Assembly (NCBI GenBank): GCA_036273855.1
Contig: DASUGU010000077.1
Span: 62,001 to 126,000, forward strand
Source of the DNA: DATEPR01 sp036273855
GTDB taxonomy: Bacteria; Actinomycetota; Actinomycetes; Mycobacteriales; Pseudonocardiaceae
Reading direction: 5' to 3'
DNA length: 64,000 bases
Shown here: piece after piece, positions 50,098 through 59,093 of the stretch
Layout of the letters: every line of letters begins with the position of its first letter
How positions within the stretch are numbered: the stretch's first letter is position 1
Position numbers and translations under genes: made by a program
The notes under the pieces: generated by a model
Told to the model about the DNA's origin: nothing
Seen by the model: only the letters and a program-made list of their open reading frames with translations
Databases searched by the model: none

Positions 50098-50649
50098 ATG
50101 GCGGTCCTGCGGTCACGCAGGCGACAAGCCGACGCGGACGAGGCGCTGGTCAGGAGCGTGTACGAGGAACACGGACGCGCACTGCTGGCCTATGCGACCC
50201 GGCTGACCGGCGACAGCGCCATGGCCGAGGACATCGTCCAGGAGACCCTGGTCCGCGCGTGGAAGCACCCGGAGGTCCTGGTCAACGGGAAGGGCTCGGT
50301 GCGCGGCTGGCTGCTCACCGTGGCCCGCAACATCATCACCGATCGAGCCAGGGCACGTGCCTCGCGGCCGGTCGAGGTGGCCGAGTCGCCCGTCACGCCT
50401 CCGGTGGCCCGGGACCACGCGGACGCCGTCGTCGACTCGATGGTGGTCATCGAGGCGTTACACCAACTGTCCGGACACCACCGTGACGTGCTCGTCGAGC
50501 TCTATTTTCGGGGACGCAGCGTCACGGAGACAGCAGACGTTCTGGGCATTCCGCCGGGTACCGTGAAGTCTCGATCCCACCACGCCCTGCGTGCGCTGCG
50601 CGAGGCGTTCGGGGCGTCGCGGGCGGAGTTGAAGGGGGTGCCCGGATGA
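50098..50649 (+). CDS. ECF-family RNA polymerase sigma factor
   Basis: A 183-residue ECF sigma: region 2 (LLAYATRLTGDSAMAEDIVQ then ETLVRAWKH) and region 4 (LSGHHRDVLVELYFRGRSVT then IPPGTVKSRSHHALRALREA). ATG 50098 has GAAGGGAG nine bases upstream, favouring it over ATG 50089. The stop overlaps the anti-sigma start (ATGA), the standard coupled pair. Resembles the SigL/SigK-type sigma-RskA-like groups. The activating signal is unknown. Confidence 0.93.
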   Translation: MAVLRSRRRQADADEALVRSVYEEHGRALLAYATRLTGDSAMAEDIVQETLVRAWKHPEVLVNGKGSVRGWLLTVARNIITDRARARASRPVEVAESPVTPPVARDHADAVVDSMVVIEALHQLSGHHRDVLVELYFRGRSVTETADVLGIPPGTVKSRSHHALRALREAFGASRAELKGVPG

Positions 50650-51350
50650 CCGATGGGCGCCATCCCACGGACTCGTTGGGCGCGTACGTGCTGGGCGCGC
50701 TGGACGAGGACGAGGCCTGGCGGGTCGCCGACCATCTCGCCGGCTGCGCCGCGTGCCGGTCCCGGGTGGACAGCTTCGCCGAGGTCATGGCCACGCTGGA
50801 CGAGGTGCCGCCGGAGTCGTTGCTGGACGGTCCACCGGAGCGCGGCGACCTGATGCTCCAGCGGACCCTGCGCCAGGTCCGCCGGGAACGGCGGGTCGGC
50901 CTGCGTACCAGGGGCATTCTCACGTCCGCCGGCATCGTGATGGCCGTCGCGGTCGCGTTGGGCGGCGGGCTGGTGCTCGCCGAGGCCAACGAGTCGACGA
51001 GCCCGGCGGCCGAACCGCCGGCCTCGGACGTCTCGGAACAGTCCATCGCCAGCGTGCTGCACCTGCACGGGGCGCAGGACGGCGTGCTGCTCACCGTGAC
51101 CGTCATGCCGGCCGACGGCTGGGTGCGGGTCAGCGCGTGGGTGGCCGGTATGGGGCCGGGTCAGAAGTGCCGGTTGGTGGTCAGGTCGACGTCGGGGCAG
51201 ACCGAGGTGGCCGGCACCTGGCTCACGTCACGGCAGACGGAGACCGAGGGCATGACGCTGGACGGCGCCGCGCTGGTCTCCGCGAACCAGGTTCGGTCGG
51301 TCGAGGTGCAGGACTTCGCGGGACACACCTTCGTGTCGGCGTCGAGATGA
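50646..51350 (+). CDS. Zinc-finger transmembrane anti-sigma factor
   Basis: A 234-residue membrane anti-sigma factor. The N-terminal ZAS domain has HLAGCAACRSRV (HxxxCxxC). It is followed by a linker with GDLMLQRTLRQVRRE, one transmembrane helix (about 98-120) and an extracytoplasmic RskA-like domain. It would hold the ECF sigma at the membrane until proteolysis or signal release. Coupled to the sigma gene by ATGA overlap. Confidence 0.93.
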   Translation: MTDGRHPTDSLGAYVLGALDEDEAWRVADHLAGCAACRSRVDSFAEVMATLDEVPPESLLDGPPERGDLMLQRTLRQVRRERRVGLRTRGILTSAGIVMAVAVALGGGLVLAEANESTSPAAEPPASDVSEQSIASVLHLHGAQDGVLLTVTVMPADGWVRVSAWVAGMGPGQKCRLVVRSTSGQTEVAGTWLTSRQTETEGMTLDGAALVSANQVRSVEVQDFAGHTFVSASR

Positions 51351-51366
51351 GAGCGGAGCGGCAACT

Positions 51367-51573
51367 GTGAAGACGAGGTCGTGGGTGTACGTCGCGATCG
51401 GCGTCGTTCTGATCCTGGTCGGCCTGCTGTGGGTGTTCCAGGGGCTGGGCACGATCTCGGGCGGCTTCATGAGCGGCAGCAAGGTGTGGTTCGCCATCGG
51501 ACTGCTGGTCGCGATCGGCGGAGTCACGAGTGTGTACACGGGCGTGCGAGGCAAACCGGCCGCCCGGCGGTAG
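51367..51573 (+). CDS. Small two-helix membrane protein
   Basis: A 68-residue protein with two membrane helices (about 6-26 and 38-58) joined by a Gly/Ser-rich loop (GTISGGFMSGSK). It begins with GTG 16 bases after the anti-sigma stop, so it may be the third gene of the sigma operon. Function unknown. Confidence 0.7.
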   Translation: MKTRSWVYVAIGVVLILVGLLWVFQGLGTISGGFMSGSKVWFAIGLLVAIGGVTSVYTGVRGKPAARR

Positions 51574-51696
51574 TCACCCACGCGGTGCTGGTGTTCCGGG
51601 GCAGTGGTGCGGGGGCGTTCGTCCCAATACAGTGTTTCGTACCGGCGACCGGGACCAGGATCAACGCCGAGGAACCCCACAGAGGATACGGTGCTG

Positions 51697-53286
51697 ATGC
51701 GGGACGACGACGTGGTTGAGGCGACGGCTCTGGCCGTCGTGTCCGACCTGGCTGATCCGCCGGGCTGTGTCGTCGCTGACCGTTATCGGCTGACTACCGT
51801 CCTGGGTCACGGGGCCAACGCGGACGTCTACCGCGCCCACGACGAGCGGCTGGGCCGCGAGGTCGCCGTCAAGCTGTTCCACCCTGGTCAGGGCGCCACG
51901 GCCCGGTTCCGGTTCGGCGCCGAGGCGCGGGCGCTGGCCCGGATGTCGCATCCCGGACTGGTCGGCATCTACGACGCGGGCGTGGACGACGACGACCGGC
52001 CGTACCTGGTGATGGAGCTGGTCGACGGCGAGAGCCTGCGCGAGCGGCTGCTCGCCGGGCCGCTGGCCACCGACGACGTCGTCCTGCTCGGTGCCCGGCT
52101 GGCCGTGGCGCTGGCCCACGCGCACGGCAGCGGTGTGGTGCACCGCGACATCAAGCCGTCCAACATCGTGCTGGACACCAACGGTTCGCCGCACCTGGCC
52201 GACTTCGGCATCGCCCTGCTGCTGGACGCCGCCCGGCCGGACCGCTCGACCGAGATCATGGGCACCGCCGCGTACCTGGCGCCGGAGCAGATCCTCGGCG
52301 TGAAGGTGGGTTCGGCGGCCGACATCTACTCGCTGGGCCTGGTGCTGCTGGAGTGCCTGACCGGTGAGCTGGAGTACCCGGGGCTGAGCAAGGTCGAGTC
52401 GGCGCTGACCCGGTTGCACCGCCAGCCCAGGATTCCCGAGGGCATCCCGGGTGTGCTGGCCGAGCTGCTCGGCGCGATGACCGCGCGCGATGCCGAGGAC
52501 CGGCCGGCGGCCAGGGACTGTGCCGCCTGGTTCTGGGCGGTCCGCGAGCACCACGGCATGTCCGGTCGCGCGGCGAGGGCGGCCGCGGCGAGCTGGCTGG
52601 CCAGGAAGGGCAAGCAGTTCAACCGGCCCCGGCGGCCGGTCCCGGTGCTGCACGTGGCGTTCACCGGCTGGCGGCGGTTCGCGGTCGCCGGTGCCTGTCT
52701 CGCCATGGCGATCCTGGCGTCCACCTGGTTGTTCACGGGGCTGCTGCCCCGGTTCATGCCGCTGCCGCCGACGATGGACGAGGCCGCGCCGCCGCCCGCG
52801 TCAATCGGGATCGCGCCGCACATCGCGGCGCCGCAGGACGGTCCGGTGATGCACGTGGCCGCCGCGCTGGCCGGTGGCCCGCCGCCGAGCACGCCCGCCC
52901 CGCCGCCGGAGACCCGCACGGCGGGCGGTGGCCTGTTGATCACGTCGACGCTGTGGGGTCCGCCCGCGGCCTCACCGCCGAACGTCCCGCCGTCGCCGAA
53001 GAACCCCGCCAACCACAACCAGTTGCAGGACTACCCGGTGCGCGACACCCCGGACGACGCCACCGGCTCGTCGGTGCCGCCCACCGATACGTCGGCGGCC
53101 CCCACGGACGAACCCACGCCGACCGGCACCACGGACGCCGGCCCGACGCCGACCGGCACCCGCTCGGCGACCGCGGCCACCACCTCGGAGACTCCGTCGA
53201 CCGAGCCGACACCGCCGCCGACCCCGGGCAACGGCGCGGAGGAACACCCCCCGCCGACGCGGCCGGGCTTCCACTTCTCGGACTGA
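51697..53286 (+). CDS. Transmembrane Ser/Thr protein kinase (PknB-like)
   Basis: A 529-residue Hanks-type kinase. The cytoplasmic domain spans about residues 30-285 with glycine loop GHGANADVY, Lys59 in VAVKLF, HRDIKPSN catalytic loop (Asp151), DFG (Asp169) and APEQ. A transmembrane helix (about 329-350) follows, then a Pro/Thr-rich extracytoplasmic tail to the end, without PASTA repeats. ATG 51697 is ten bases after AGAGGA and GTG 51691 four bases after it; either may be used. The tail probably contacts or spans peptidoglycan. No phosphatase gene is adjacent. Confidence 0.9.
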   Translation: MRDDDVVEATALAVVSDLADPPGCVVADRYRLTTVLGHGANADVYRAHDERLGREVAVKLFHPGQGATARFRFGAEARALARMSHPGLVGIYDAGVDDDDRPYLVMELVDGESLRERLLAGPLATDDVVLLGARLAVALAHAHGSGVVHRDIKPSNIVLDTNGSPHLADFGIALLLDAARPDRSTEIMGTAAYLAPEQILGVKVGSAADIYSLGLVLLECLTGELEYPGLSKVESALTRLHRQPRIPEGIPGVLAELLGAMTARDAEDRPAARDCAAWFWAVREHHGMSGRAARAAAASWLARKGKQFNRPRRPVPVLHVAFTGWRRFAVAGACLAMAILASTWLFTGLLPRFMPLPPTMDEAAPPPASIGIAPHIAAPQDGPVMHVAAALAGGPPPSTPAPPPETRTAGGGLLITSTLWGPPAASPPNVPPSPKNPANHNQLQDYPVRDTPDDATGSSVPPTDTSAAPTDEPTPTGTTDAGPTPTGTRSATAATTSETPSTEPTPPPTPGNGAEEHPPPTRPGFHFSD

Positions 53287-53293
53287 GGTGACC

Positions 53294-53863
53294 TCAGGCG
53301 ACCCGCTGCAGCAGCACCTGCTCGATCAACGCCACCAGGATCTCCTTGACCGACTCGCGGTCGCGGGCGTCGCACCGCAGCACCGGGATCCCCTCGTGCA
53401 CGCCGAGTGCCTCGCGGACCTCGTCCAGGTCGAACCGGTCGGCGCCTTCGAAGTCGTTGACCGCCACCATGAACGGCGTCGACCGGTCCTCGAAGTAGTC
53501 CAGTACCGGATAGCAGTCCTCGATCCGGCGGGTGTCGGCGATGATGACCGCGCCCAGCGCACCGGTGGCCAGGTCGTCCCACAGGAAGTCGAACCGGGCC
53601 TGGCCCGGCGTGCCGAACAGGTACAGGATCAGCGTCCGGTCCAGCGTGATCCGGCCGAAGTCCAGGGCCACCGTCGTGGTGGTCTTCTCGGTGAGCAGGG
53701 ACGCGTCGTCCACGCCTATCGACCGATCGGTCATGGCGGCCTCGGTGACCAGCGGCTCGATCTCCGAGATCGCGCCGATGAAGGTCGTCTTGCCGACGCC
53801 GAATCCGCCGCTGATCACGATCTTCGCGGCCGATGGCGTGTCCTGTTCAAAGCGCCCGGACAA
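53294..53863 (-). CDS. cvnD: Conservon GTPase (CvnD-like)
   Basis: A 189-residue small Ras-like/MglA-type GTPase of the actinomycete Cvn conservons. P-loop GGFGVGKTT (about 19-27), switch II FGTPGQARFD, and VNDFEGAD in place of the usual NKxD base-recognition motif. The start is TTG at 53863, inside the end of cvnC (17-base overlap). In Streptomyces, Cvn modules act as membrane-associated G-protein-like complexes linked to development and antibiotic control. Last gene of the four-gene operon. Confidence 0.9.
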   Translation of the reverse strand: MSGRFEQDTPSAAKIVISGGFGVGKTTFIGAISEIEPLVTEAAMTDRSIGVDDASLLTEKTTTTVALDFGRITLDRTLILYLFGTPGQARFDFLWDDLATGALGAVIIADTRRIEDCYPVLDYFEDRSTPFMVAVNDFEGADRFDLDEVREALGVHEGIPVLRCDARDRESVKEILVALIEQVLLQRVA

Positions 53864-54293
53864 GATCCCTGATCCTCTCGATCACGTGCACGGGCAGCTC
53901 GGTTGGCTCGTGCAGCGAGATGTACCGACCGGTGTAGAGGTCCGCGATCAGGACCCTCGCCACACCGAGGGGGACGCCCAACTCGGCGGCCACCTCGGCC
54001 AGCGACACCGGCCGCTGGGCCAGTTCGACGATCCGCCTGCGCTCGAACCGCAATGGTGCGGACAGCGCGGCGGGCGTCGCCCTGACCAGGGTTTCGATCC
54101 GCAGACCGTCGTGCAGCGGCTGCGTCCTCCCTCTGGTCACGATGAAGGGGCGGACGAAGACACCGTCGTCGGCCACCTGCCCCTCGTCCTCCGGCTGCGC
54201 CGGGGGCGTCTCGTCGAACCAGCCCCGCGGCCGGGCGACCGGGATCATCCGGGGGTCAGGTAGTCGAGGCGTGTCCTCGTCCCCAGGTCTCAC
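53847..54293 (-). CDS. cvnC: DUF742 protein (CvnC-like)
   Basis: A 148-residue DUF742 protein with a winged-helix-like core (RIVELAQRPVSLAEVAAELG, then VARVLIADLYTGRYISL), the third component of Cvn conservons. The GTG start at 54293 opens with RPGDEDTPRLPDPRM. The last codons overlap the cvnD start. Confidence 0.9.
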   Translation of the reverse strand: MRPGDEDTPRLPDPRMIPVARPRGWFDETPPAQPEDEGQVADDGVFVRPFIVTRGRTQPLHDGLRIETLVRATPAALSAPLRFERRRIVELAQRPVSLAEVAAELGVPLGVARVLIADLYTGRYISLHEPTELPVHVIERIRDLVRAL

Positions 54294-54371
54294 GCGCGTC
54301 CTCCCACGGTGACGGGCAACGACGATGCACGAAACAGACCCCGGGCGCGCCCCGCCGCGTCCGGCGTCGCC

Positions 54372-54800
54372 TCAGCTCAACAGGGTTTCCCGCAGTTCGG
54401 AGATCAGGCCAGGGGAGAGCAGGCCACCGGCCCGCTCGGCGAGCACCGCGATCTCGTACCCGATGAGGCCGATGTCGCAGTGCTCGTCGGCGAGCACGGC
54501 GACGCAACTACCGTCGCTGATCGTCGAGACGAGCAGGAAACCCTTGCCCATCTCGATCATGATCAGTTTCAGGCCGTCGAAGTCGTAGTAGCGGGAGGCA
54601 CTCTTGGCCAGGCTGGCCAGCCCGGACGTGAGCGCCGCGAGCCGGTCGGCCGCCGTCCGGTCCAGACCTTCGGACATGGCGATGAGCAACCCGTCCGACG
54701 ACACGGCGACGGCATCCCGCACGCCGTCCGTGCCTCGGACGAAATTGCTCAACAGCCAGTTGAAGCTCTGCGGACTGGCATCCCGGTCCAGGTCAGTCAC
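54372..54800 (-). CDS. cvnB: Roadblock/LC7 domain protein (CvnB-like)
   Basis: A 142-residue Roadblock/LC7 protein (VRDAVAVSSDGLLIAMSEGL, LLVSTISDGSCVAVLAD) thought to regulate the partner GTPase. GTG 54800 follows GAGGAGG by six bases and overlaps the cvnA end by eight bases. Second gene of the conservon. Confidence 0.92.
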   Translation of the reverse strand: MTDLDRDASPQSFNWLLSNFVRGTDGVRDAVAVSSDGLLIAMSEGLDRTAADRLAALTSGLASLAKSASRYYDFDGLKLIMIEMGKGFLLVSTISDGSCVAVLADEHCDIGLIGYEIAVLAERAGGLLSPGLISELRETLLS

Positions 54801-57408
54801 CCGGCTCCTCCTCGTATGACACCACGGATTCGGTCGCGGTGAACAGATTCCTGGCCGACGCCTCGCCACGCCGGTGCCCGGCCCGGAACGAGTTCAACAT
54901 GGTGCTCACCTCGTTGGGCGACCGGTCCTTCGGCGCCGCGTCGGTCACCGTGTACCGGGTCGTGGACCGGCCGCCGGTGCGCGGCTGGCGTTTCACCAGA
55001 CCGTTGCGGGTGCGCTCGATCGGCGCACCGACGGCGACGGGCTCGCGTTCCCGTTCCGGTTCCGGTTCGGCCCGGCTGGGCATGGGTGCCGGGTTCTCCG
55101 GCTCGGCCTGACTCTCCAGCTCCTGCTCGGTCGGCCAGCGCAGCACCTGTTGACCCAGCAGCGACTCGGGAATCGGCAGCCGCACGGTGTCCATGGTGTC
55201 CGCCGAGGACACCACCGGCACGGTCGTCTCCGACGGCACGGTGGACACCGGAGCGGTCAGGGCCGGCGCCCGCGCGGGCGCCGGCAGCGCGACCGGGGTG
55301 GGCAGCGCCGGGGCCTGCGGCTCGGCGGGCGCCTGCTCGGCCACGATCTGCCGGGGTTCGGCGTTCGGGCCGTCGGTGAGCACCTCCGGCGGCAGCAGCA
55401 TGCGGGCGGTGATGCCGCTGACCGGCGACTCGCCCAGCTCCACCTGCACGTCCAGTTGCCGCGCCAGGCGGCCGACGACGTAGTGGCCGAGGAACCGGGT
55501 CGGCGCGACCAGAAAGTTCTCCTCGTCCCGCAGGCGGGCCTTGGCCTTCTCCAGTTCGTCCCTGGGCATGCCGACGCCGTAGTCCACCACGGCCAGCAGG
55601 TAGCGGTTGCCGGTCCGGCGGCCGTAGATCTCCACCTCGACGTCCGGCGACGAGAACGACAGGCCGTTCTCCACCAGCTCGGCGAGCATGTGCGCGATCT
55701 CGGCGACGACCGGGCCGACCACCCACGCGTCGTCCACCCGCCGCAGCACCACCCGGCGGTAGTCCTCCACTTCGGACAGCGCGGCGCGGATCACGTCGGC
55801 CACCGGCAGGGGAGCGGACCACGGGCGGGGACTGGTCTCGCCGACCAGCACCAGCAGGCTCTCCGCGTTGCGGCGCATGCGGGTGGCCAGGTGGTCCAGT
55901 TCGAACATGTTGGCCAGCGCGTTCGGGTCGAGCTCCTCGCGCTCGAACTCGCTGATCAGGGAGAGCTGGCGGCGCACCAGGTTCTGGTTGCGGCGGCCCA
56001 GGTTGGCCAGCGACACCGTGGTGTTGCGGCGGATCAGCGCCTGCTCGCTGGCCAGCGTGAGCGCGGTGTTCTGCACGCGGTCCAGCGCTGTCGCGACCAG
56101 CTGGATCTCGGTCGCCGCGTGTGCCGGGACGGTCACCGGCGGTGGCGCCGGTACGTCGGTCTCGGTGGTCTGCATCAGTGCCACCGTCTCGGGCAGGCGT
56201 CGCGCCGACACCACGTCGGCGTCCCTGGCCAGCGTGCCCAGCGGGCCGATGACCGACCGCGCGGCACCGACCACCAGGGCGATCATCGCGGCGATGGTCA
56301 GCACGGCCAGCACGCTGATCCCGATCAGCAGTGCGGTCGCGGTGGCGCGCAGGCTGTCCGCGCGGGCGGTGATGTCGCGGCCGACGCTCTGCTGCACCCC
56401 GCGCAGGCTGTCCAGCTGGGAGTTCATCGAGTCCGACCAGGACACCGGGTCCACCCGGCCGGCCAGCGTGCCCGACGACGAGTTGATGGCCACGCCCTCG
56501 TCCTGCACGGACTGGTCGCCGGCCGGCGACTGGAGTGTCGCGTCCAGGTCGGCCCGCTCGTCCTGGGTGGCGAACTGGTCGAACGTGGCGATCGCGGCCT
56601 GCTTCTGGCCCAGCACCTGGACGAACTTGCTGTAGTTGTCCACGCTCATGTGGTTGGAGGCGAACACCGCGGACAGCAGGCCCTGTTCCTGACCGGAGTA
56701 CTCCTTGATGTCACCGAGCGCGTACAGCGCCTGCAGCCCGTGCCGGAGCGTGCCGTCCTGGGCCTGGTCCAGTCCTAGGTCGAGCGCGTTCAGCGAGGCG
56801 ATGGCGTCGGAGTAGAAGGCGAACGTCGGCGCGTCCTGGGCCCGCTCCTGGTCGACCGCGGAGCGGATCGTGGTCAGACCGTCCAGCTTGGCCAGTGCCG
56901 TCCGGACCTGGTCGACGCCCGCGTCGCTGAGGCCGGTGTCGGCGATGGTCCGGTTCAGCGCGCCGAGCGCGAGGTCGGTCTGCTGGCGCTGCGGCACGAT
57001 CTGCGCCTGGAACTGGCTGCCGCCGCCGAGCAGGCCGTTGGTGAGGGCGCGCTCCTTCTGCAACTGCTGCACGGCGTCCTGCACCCGCAGCACCACCGTG
57101 ACGATGCGGCTGGTCTGGGTCGCCGCCTGGTAGTTGGCCACCTCGTTGCTGATCAGGAAACCCAGCAGCACCAACACCAGGGCCAGCGACACCACCAGGA
57201 TGCGGACCAGCTTGGCCCGGATCGACCTCGGCCGGAACATCGCCCGGAAGACCCGGCCCGCCGATGATCCCGACGCCTGCGGCCGGACCCGCGACGGTGG
57301 CTGTGGTTGCGCCGAGCCCGCCGGTAACGGCCATCTCGGCCCCGACCACTCGGGCGTTGCCACTGATCCGCCGTCCCCCTCGGCGGGGGGAACACGGTGA
57401 TGCACCAC
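54793..57408 (-). CDS. cvnA: Conservon sensor kinase-like protein (CvnA-like) with nitrate/nitrite-sensing domain
   Basis: An 871-residue membrane protein. The cytoplasmic N-terminus is followed by a transmembrane helix (about 68-87), a large extracytoplasmic helical NIT-type domain (about 88-350) and a second helix (about 352-376). A HAMP-like region and a C-terminal HATPase domain follow, with N-box LAELVENGLSFSSPDVEVE (19 residues), G1 box VDYGVGMP and G2-like FLGHYVVG. No standard phospho-acceptor H-box is evident. A Pro/Ala-rich tail (about 660-850) contains no known domain. GGAGG lies 4 and 7 bases before tandem GTG codons at 57408 and 57405. Confidence 0.9.
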   Translation of the reverse strand: MVHHRVPPAEGDGGSVATPEWSGPRWPLPAGSAQPQPPSRVRPQASGSSAGRVFRAMFRPRSIRAKLVRILVVSLALVLVLLGFLISNEVANYQAATQTSRIVTVVLRVQDAVQQLQKERALTNGLLGGGSQFQAQIVPQRQQTDLALGALNRTIADTGLSDAGVDQVRTALAKLDGLTTIRSAVDQERAQDAPTFAFYSDAIASLNALDLGLDQAQDGTLRHGLQALYALGDIKEYSGQEQGLLSAVFASNHMSVDNYSKFVQVLGQKQAAIATFDQFATQDERADLDATLQSPAGDQSVQDEGVAINSSSGTLAGRVDPVSWSDSMNSQLDSLRGVQQSVGRDITARADSLRATATALLIGISVLAVLTIAAMIALVVGAARSVIGPLGTLARDADVVSARRLPETVALMQTTETDVPAPPPVTVPAHAATEIQLVATALDRVQNTALTLASEQALIRRNTTVSLANLGRRNQNLVRRQLSLISEFEREELDPNALANMFELDHLATRMRRNAESLLVLVGETSPRPWSAPLPVADVIRAALSEVEDYRRVVLRRVDDAWVVGPVVAEIAHMLAELVENGLSFSSPDVEVEIYGRRTGNRYLLAVVDYGVGMPRDELEKAKARLRDEENFLVAPTRFLGHYVVGRLARQLDVQVELGESPVSGITARMLLPPEVLTDGPNAEPRQIVAEQAPAEPQAPALPTPVALPAPARAPALTAPVSTVPSETTVPVVSSADTMDTVRLPIPESLLGQQVLRWPTEQELESQAEPENPAPMPSRAEPEPEREREPVAVGAPIERTRNGLVKRQPRTGGRSTTRYTVTDAAPKDRSPNEVSTMLNSFRAGHRRGEASARNLFTATESVVSYEEEPGD

Positions 57409-57667
57409 GCTACCTCCGCAGGATGGTTCTCGACTCCTCGCTCACCGCCGACATCACGTCGATCGGAATTGCGTCGCCGGAGACGGCGCATCTTAACCAT
57501 GAATGCGCGGTTCGGACCAGACTGTGCCCCTGGATTAGGGAATCTGGCGATCGAATTTCTTCGGTCACGTAGCCGTTTCGATCGAACGCGCTGCGTAGTG
57601 TCCGGGAGGAACGACGTGAAACGGACCGGTCCGCCGTGGACGGTCCACCTGGTACGGCGAAATCCGG

Positions 57668-58984
57668 TTAGAAGGTCGTCGGCGGCAGCGGGTGCGGCTG
57701 GTTCCAGGTGGTGACCGGGGCGTCCTGGTCGTCGGTCACGTAGACCGGGCCGGACAGCACCGACTGCCCCCTGGTCAGGGTGGTGATCTGGGCGCCCGCC
57801 ATGCCGTCGTGGTCGGTCGCGGAGAATCGGTACGGCGCCAGGTTCGGCCCCTGGAACGTCGACCCCTTGGTGGCGATGGCGTGCAGCAGTCCCTCGCGGG
57901 TCAGGTTCGGTCCGGCGGCGCGCAGCGCCTCGTACGTCCCGTAGGCCAGGGTCATTCCGCTGACCGTGTAGAAATCGAACGGCTGCCCCGGCTCGTAGGT
58001 GTCGTGCACGTTGCGGAACAACTGGACCCACGGGTTCTTCAGGTCGCTGGGCGATGGCAGGTAGCTGTCCGAGATCAACCCGTTGGCGATATTGATGTCC
58101 GCGGCGCCCTTGGAGAGCTGCTTGATGAGCCCGTTCAGCGTGGTCGGATCCGTGCCGACGTTGCTGGCCACGAACGCCGGGTGGTAGTTGAGCTGGGCCG
58201 CGGTGAGCAACGCGACGGCCACCGCCGCCGGGATGCCGAAGATCACGACCACCTGCGCGTGGGCCGCCTTGGCCGCGCCGATCTGGGCGGCCAGACCGCT
58301 GGTCAGGTAGTTGGCGTCGTAGGACTGCTGCGTCACGACCTGGTTGGTGGGCAGGAGCTGGCTGAGCCCCTCCTGGCTGTTCTGGCCCAGGTCGTCGTCC
58401 TGCAGCAGGTAGGCCACGCGCTGGTTGGGGAAGTTGGTGCGCACGTACTGGCCGAGCACCTTCCCCTCGATCTTGTAGTCGGGGAAGTAGCCGTACGTGT
58501 ACGGCAGGTTGCTGGGGTTGTTGAAGCAGATGCAACCGCTGTTCACGAACAGGTCGGGCACCTTGTTGTCGGTCAGGTAGTCGACGACGGCCTCGTGTGT
58601 CGCGGTGCCCAGGCCGCCGACCATCGCGAAGATCTTGTCCTTGCTGACCAGCGTCTGGGTCTCGCTGTAGGTCTTGACGGGGTTGTACTGGTCGTCCTTG
58701 TAGTCGAACGTGATCGATCTACCGTAGATACCGCCGTGCGCGTTGATGTAGCGGAAGAATGCCGCTGCCGCACCGGAGATCTCGGAGTAGCCGGGCGCCG
58801 CGGGGCCGGTGAGCGGCTGGTGACTGCCCAGAACGATCGTTTTCGACGTAACGCCGGGCGTGCTGGTGACGCCATTCTGTGACGTGAAGTGCAGCGCCAC
58901 CAGCACGGCCGCGACGACGGCGACCACCGTTAACACGGCCAACATCCAAATACGCGTGGAGATCCGGCCGGTACGGTGAGTCAC
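57668..58984 (-). CDS. Periplasmic-binding-like protein (branched-chain-amino-acid type) without ABC partners
   Basis: A 438-residue ligand-binding protein with a type I periplasmic fold (Peripla_BP_6-like). It has an N-terminal hydrophobic helix (about 14-34), no lipobox, and is likely a membrane anchor. The ligand domain contains VLGSHQPLTGPAAPGYSEIS, MVGGLGTATHEAVVDYLTDN and a Cys pair in VNSGCICF. No ABC permease or ATPase gene is present. Instead it follows an MFS transporter gene on the same strand, 109 bases away. GTG 58984 has AGGAGG four bases upstream. Confidence 0.88.
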   Translation of the reverse strand: MTHRTGRISTRIWMLAVLTVVAVVAAVLVALHFTSQNGVTSTPGVTSKTIVLGSHQPLTGPAAPGYSEISGAAAAFFRYINAHGGIYGRSITFDYKDDQYNPVKTYSETQTLVSKDKIFAMVGGLGTATHEAVVDYLTDNKVPDLFVNSGCICFNNPSNLPYTYGYFPDYKIEGKVLGQYVRTNFPNQRVAYLLQDDDLGQNSQEGLSQLLPTNQVVTQQSYDANYLTSGLAAQIGAAKAAHAQVVVIFGIPAAVAVALLTAAQLNYHPAFVASNVGTDPTTLNGLIKQLSKGAADINIANGLISDSYLPSPSDLKNPWVQLFRNVHDTYEPGQPFDFYTVSGMTLAYGTYEALRAAGPNLTREGLLHAIATKGSTFQGPNLAPYRFSATDHDGMAGAQITTLTRGQSVLSGPVYVTDDQDAPVTTWNQPHPLPPTTF

Positions 58985-59093
58985 GATTCCTCCTTGTAGC
59001 CAGGCCACCAGGTTCACTCGGAGTCTGGCAGCCTGCTTGGAACCGTGGTCGGACGTCGTAGTGCTCTGGATTCAGGTTGTTTCTGTTGCCCGG

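Noticed and set aside
53847..53863. Alternative later start for the CvnD-like GTPase
   Set aside because: The P-loop begins at about residue 19, so a later start would cut into the N-terminal strand; the TTG with a nearby AGGGA-like site and cvnC overlap is preferred.
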